A DNA stretch of 64,000 nt from Aliiroseovarius salicola (GTDB lineage: Bacteria; Pseudomonadota; Alphaproteobacteria; Rhodobacterales; Rhodobacteraceae), in contig NZ_JAQIIO010000002.1 in NCBI RefSeq assembly GCF_027891095.1, positions 1-64,000 of the forward strand. The letters run 5' to 3'. Below the pieces are notes generated by a model. That model did not search any database. It saw only the letters and a program-made list of their open reading frames with translations, and had not been told where the DNA came from. Position numbers and translations under genes: made by a program. Shown piece by piece: positions 62,052 to 64,000 of the stretch (the stretch's first letter is position 1; every line of letters starts with the position of its first letter).

Positions 62052-62585
62052 ATGGCGAAACGCTGGTATTCGGTAAGTGTACTGTCGAACTTCGAAAAGA
62101 AGATCGCCGAACAGATTCGTTCGGAAGTGGTCGAAAAAGGTCTGGAAGATCAGATCGACGAAGTTCTGGTGCCGACCGAAGAAGTGATCGAAGTGCGTCG
62201 TGGTAAAAAAGTGACCACCGAACGCCGCTTTATGCCGGGGTACGTTCTGGTCCACATGGAAATGTCGGATGAGGGTTATCACCTGATCAACTCGATCAAC
62301 CGCGTCACTGGTTTCCTCGGCCCGCAAGGCCGCCCGATGCCGATGCGTGACGCTGAGGTGCAAGGCATACTTGGTCGCGTTGAAGAAGGCGTTGAGGCGC
62401 CGAAACTGTTGATCAGCTTCGAAGTGGGCGAGAAGGTCAATGTGACCGACGGACCGTTCGAAGGCTTTGACGGCACAGTGGAAGAGGTGGACGAAGAGGG
62501 TCAACGCCTCAAGGTCACCGTGTCGATCTTTGGTCGCGCCACACCGGTTGAACTGGAATACACGCAGGTCACCAAACAGGCTTAA
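62052..62585 (+). CDS. nusG: Transcription termination/antitermination protein NusG
   Basis: 177 residues. The NGN domain begins [21 protein letters not shown] and includes [22 protein letters not shown] and the GPQGRPMPM turn; the C-terminal KOW domain includes [22 protein letters not shown]. It binds RNA polymerase and links it to Rho or the ribosome. GAGGCTGAA precedes ATG 62052; an in-frame start at 62028 adds eight residues without family match. A strong terminator follows. Confidence 0.96.
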   Translation: MAKRWYSVSVLSNFEKKIAEQIRSEVVEKGLEDQIDEVLVPTEEVIEVRRGKKVTTERRFMPGYVLVHMEMSDEGYHLINSINRVTGFLGPQGRPMPMRDAEVQGILGRVEEGVEAPKLLISFEVGEKVNVTDGPFEGFDGTVEEVDEEGQRLKVTVSIFGRATPVELEYTQVTKQA

Positions 62586-62609
62586 GTTTCAAAGCTATTC
62601 AAAAACAAA

Positions 62610-62636
62610 AAAGCGGCCCCACGGGCCGCTCTTTTT
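62610..62636 (+). terminator. Rho-independent terminator of nusG
   Basis: AGCGGCCC (62612-62619), loop CAC, GGGCCGCT (62623-62630), then CTTTTT. It lies about 27 bases after the nusG stop and separates nusG from the amber-interrupted gene and rplKA. Confidence 0.88.
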
Positions 62637-62694
62637 GCCTTCTTGCCTAGGTAGAACTCTCAGGGTTCACGCCCAATGGGTAAGGAGTTTTGAG

Positions 62695-63084
62695 ATGAGT
62701 GAAGCATTGTATCGTTCAATTGAAATTTATTATGATATTGAAAGCATCCCCGGAACGTTTGATCATCCTTTGGAATTCCGCAACGCTGCGATGGAGCTGA
62801 TCGAAGGCGCATTGGATGATTAGAATGCGGGCGAATGGAGTGGCGCGGAAATTGGCATGGGCGAAGTGAATTTCGGCTTTTCGGTACATGACTTTGACAA
62901 AGCTGAGGGGATTGTTCGAAACGCCGTAAAGGGAACCGATTTCGAGGGCATCAGAGAAATCACCCGGTTTGAAATGGATAAAAACGAATTGTCGGATATG
63001 GCAGCGGATGCTCCCAAAGTGAATCCGTTCTGGTTCCTGCTGAAACTCTTTGTGAAAAGCCTGTTTCGTCGGGGCTCTACCTGA
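62695..63084 (+). pseudogene. Conserved hypothetical gene interrupted by an in-frame amber codon
   Basis: An ATG at 62695 with AAGGAG 7 bases upstream opens 42 codons and stops at TAG 62821. The same frame then continues open for 86 more codons to 63084. The two parts read as one 129-codon protein: EALYRSIEIYYDIESIPGTF in part one, then GEVNFGFSVHDFDKAEGIVR and EITRFEMDK in part two, both with coding-type composition. No frameshift is needed. It is therefore either a recent nonsense mutation (one change from GAG or CAG) or an amber codon that is read through. I do not recognise the family. Confidence 0.65.
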
Positions 63085-63141
63085 TCCTCGCCCGGCCCCC
63101 ATGAAAAGAGGCCAGCCAAAAGCGCTGCCGGATGGGCGTGA

Positions 63142-63293
63142 GGAATACGTCTTGTAATATTATCAATGCAGGTGTATTCCGCGCAGGTCGCAATGTGGGA
63201 TTCCCATAGGGCGATTCCTTATGTGGGAGGCGCGGCCGTCGCGATGGCCAGACCAGACCACAAACCCCAAAGCATCATCAACGCGTGATGATG
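63142..63293 (+). promoter_or_regulatory. Structured leader of rplK-rplA
   Basis: Upstream of rplK: GGAATAC (63142-63148) pairs with GTATTCC (63174-63180); TGGGATTCCCA near 63196 is a small palindrome; CATCATCA (63273-63280) pairs with TGATGATG (63286-63293) across 5 bases, just before the CAGGAGA ribosome site. In other bacteria L1 represses this operon by binding an rRNA-like leader, so a comparable control is possible; I cannot identify an L1 site by eye. Confidence 0.4.
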
Positions 63294-63315
63294 TGGTGAT
63301 AACAGGAGAAGCCAA

Positions 63316-63741
63316 ATGGCTAAAAAAGTAGCTGGCACCATGAAGCTGCAGGTCCCTGCAGGTCAAGCCAACCCCTCGCCGCCCGTCGGCCCCGCGCTGG
63401 GTCAGCGCGGCATCAACATCATGGAATTCTGTAAGGCCTTCAACGCGAAGACCCAGGAAATGGAGCCCGGCGCGCCGTGCCCGACCGTGATCACCTATTA
63501 CCAGGACAAGTCCTTCACCATGGACATCAAGACGCCGCCTGCGTCTTACTACCTGCGTAAAGCTGCCAAGCTGAAGTCGGGCGCGAACAACCCGGGTCGT
63601 GAGACCGTGGGCACCGTGACCGCCGCTCAGGTGAAAGAAATCGCCGAAGCGAAAATGAAAGATCTCAATGCGAACGATATCGAAGCCGCAATGCTGATCA
63701 TCCTGGGCTCTGCCCGCTCCATGGGCATCGAGGTGAAGTAA
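63316..63741 (+). CDS. rplK: 50S ribosomal protein L11
   Basis: 141 residues, near consensus: [42 protein letters not shown] in the N-terminal domain, then [21 protein letters not shown] and the rRNA-binding C-terminal domain ending [13 protein letters not shown]. It forms the stalk base at the GTPase-associated centre and senses uncharged tRNA for Rsh activation. CAGGAGA precedes the ATG; rplA follows after 1 base. Confidence 0.98.
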   Translation: MAKKVAGTMKLQVPAGQANPSPPVGPALGQRGINIMEFCKAFNAKTQEMEPGAPCPTVITYYQDKSFTMDIKTPPASYYLRKAAKLKSGANNPGRETVGTVTAAQVKEIAEAKMKDLNANDIEAAMLIILGSARSMGIEVK

Positions 63742-63742
63742 G

Positions 63743-64000
63743 ATGGCGAAACTGGGTAAACGCACCAAAGCCGCTCGCGAAGCATTCGCCGGCAAAGAAA
63801 ACCTGACTGTGGAAGATGCAGTTGCTCTGGTTAAGGGCAATGCAAACGCCAAGTTTGATGAAACCGTGGAAATCGCCCTGAACCTGGGCGTTGACACCCG
63901 TCACGCTGACCAAATGGTCCGCGGTGTGGTTGGCCTGCCGAACGGCACTGGTAAATCCATGCGCGTTGCCGTGTTTGCACGTGGTCCGAAAGCTGAAGAA
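63743..64000 (+). CDS. rplA: 50S ribosomal protein L1 (5' part; cut by window end)
   Basis: 86 codons are visible: [59 protein letters not shown] and [17 protein letters not shown], the standard N-terminal half of L1. It binds the L1 stalk of 23S rRNA and usually its own operon mRNA. ATG 63743 lies 1 base after the rplK stop. The gene runs past the window end, so it is partial here and not truncated biologically. Confidence 0.97.
   Translation, partial: MAKLGKRTKAAREAFAGKENLTVEDAVALVKGNANAKFDETVEIALNLGVDTRHADQMVRGVVGLPNGTGKSMRVAVFARGPKAEE

Noticed and set aside
1-64000. CRISPR array, insertion sequence or prophage
   Set aside because: No spaced direct repeats of CRISPR type, no transposase or phage structural genes; the only tandem arrays are TTTTCTAG and the 18-bp duplication.

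Overview
The window is chromosomal DNA of a marine alphaproteobacterium, almost certainly Rhodobacteraceae (Roseobacter group). The evidence is the locus chvI-chvG-hprK-rapZ-EIIA-HPr facing pckA, several Rhodobacterales-type conserved families (DUF6473, DUF6732, DUF1491, GSCFA), an NAD(P)H-linked self-sufficient reductive dehalogenase, an acyl-CoA dehydrogenase with the N-terminal extension of methylsuccinyl-CoA dehydrogenase, a CtrA-type box, and dispersed GGATATTT-type intergenic repeats. All assignments come from reading the sequence and from knowledge of the families; no database search was run.

Layout. 0-2 kb: a decayed edge where a histidine-kinase 3' end meets the 3' end of an HxlR/SCP2-type regulator, then a divergent Spy/CpxP-like gene and Crp/Fnr gene. 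1.8-6.7 kb (minus): a sulfatase translationally coupled to a cobalamin-dependent reductive dehalogenase with a built-in NAD(P)H/FMN/2Fe-2S reductase. 6.7-13.8 kb (plus): a tightly overlapping corrin-ring operon (DUF6732, cbiX, cobH, cobL, cobI, cbiG-cobJ, cobM) behind a hairpin-rich leader. 14-23 kb: L,D-transpeptidase, MalY/PatB lyase, def, a degenerate def paralogue, fmt, an 11-copy TTTTCTAG repeat, small envelope genes, rnhA, ispH, a NYN protein, folK. 23-34 kb: a housekeeping run (rpoZ, rsh, DUF2062, pdxJ, LysE, quinone reductase, acpS, lepB, rnc, era, DUF1491, recO, tag). 34-51 kb: central carbon and its control: a TetR regulator, probable mcd, a TauE/SafE exporter, pckA with paired palindromic operators, the ChvI/ChvG-HprK-RapZ-PTS regulatory cluster, an acyltransferase, 3-hydroxybutyryl-CoA dehydrogenase, etfAB and a PduO-type cobalamin adenosyltransferase. 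51-57 kb: SDR, SH3-domain protein, parC, DUF898, M48 protease. 57-64 kb: the tuf - tRNA-Trp - secE - nusG - rplK - rplA region, with a GSCFA/SGNH pair after tuf and an amber-interrupted gene after nusG.

How it fits together. Several parts converge on cobalamin and acetyl-CoA metabolism. The corrin operon makes the macrocycle, the adenosyltransferase makes adenosylcobalamin (needed by ethylmalonyl-CoA and methylmalonyl-CoA mutases), the dehalogenase uses corrinoid directly, and methylsuccinyl-CoA dehydrogenase, 3-hydroxybutyryl-CoA dehydrogenase, ETF and PEP carboxykinase are enzymes of growth on C2/C4 substrates. The HPr kinase, HPr, EIIA-Man and RapZ set, with no sugar permease, looks like a purely regulatory PTS next to gluconeogenesis.

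The observations most worth testing are the sulfatase-dehalogenase pair beside the B12 operon, the sulfatase signature with proline changed to serine, the catalytically dead deformylase paralogue, the TTTTCTAG repeat, the paired LacI-type operators, the three-hairpin tuf 3' UTR and the in-frame amber codon between nusG and rplK.
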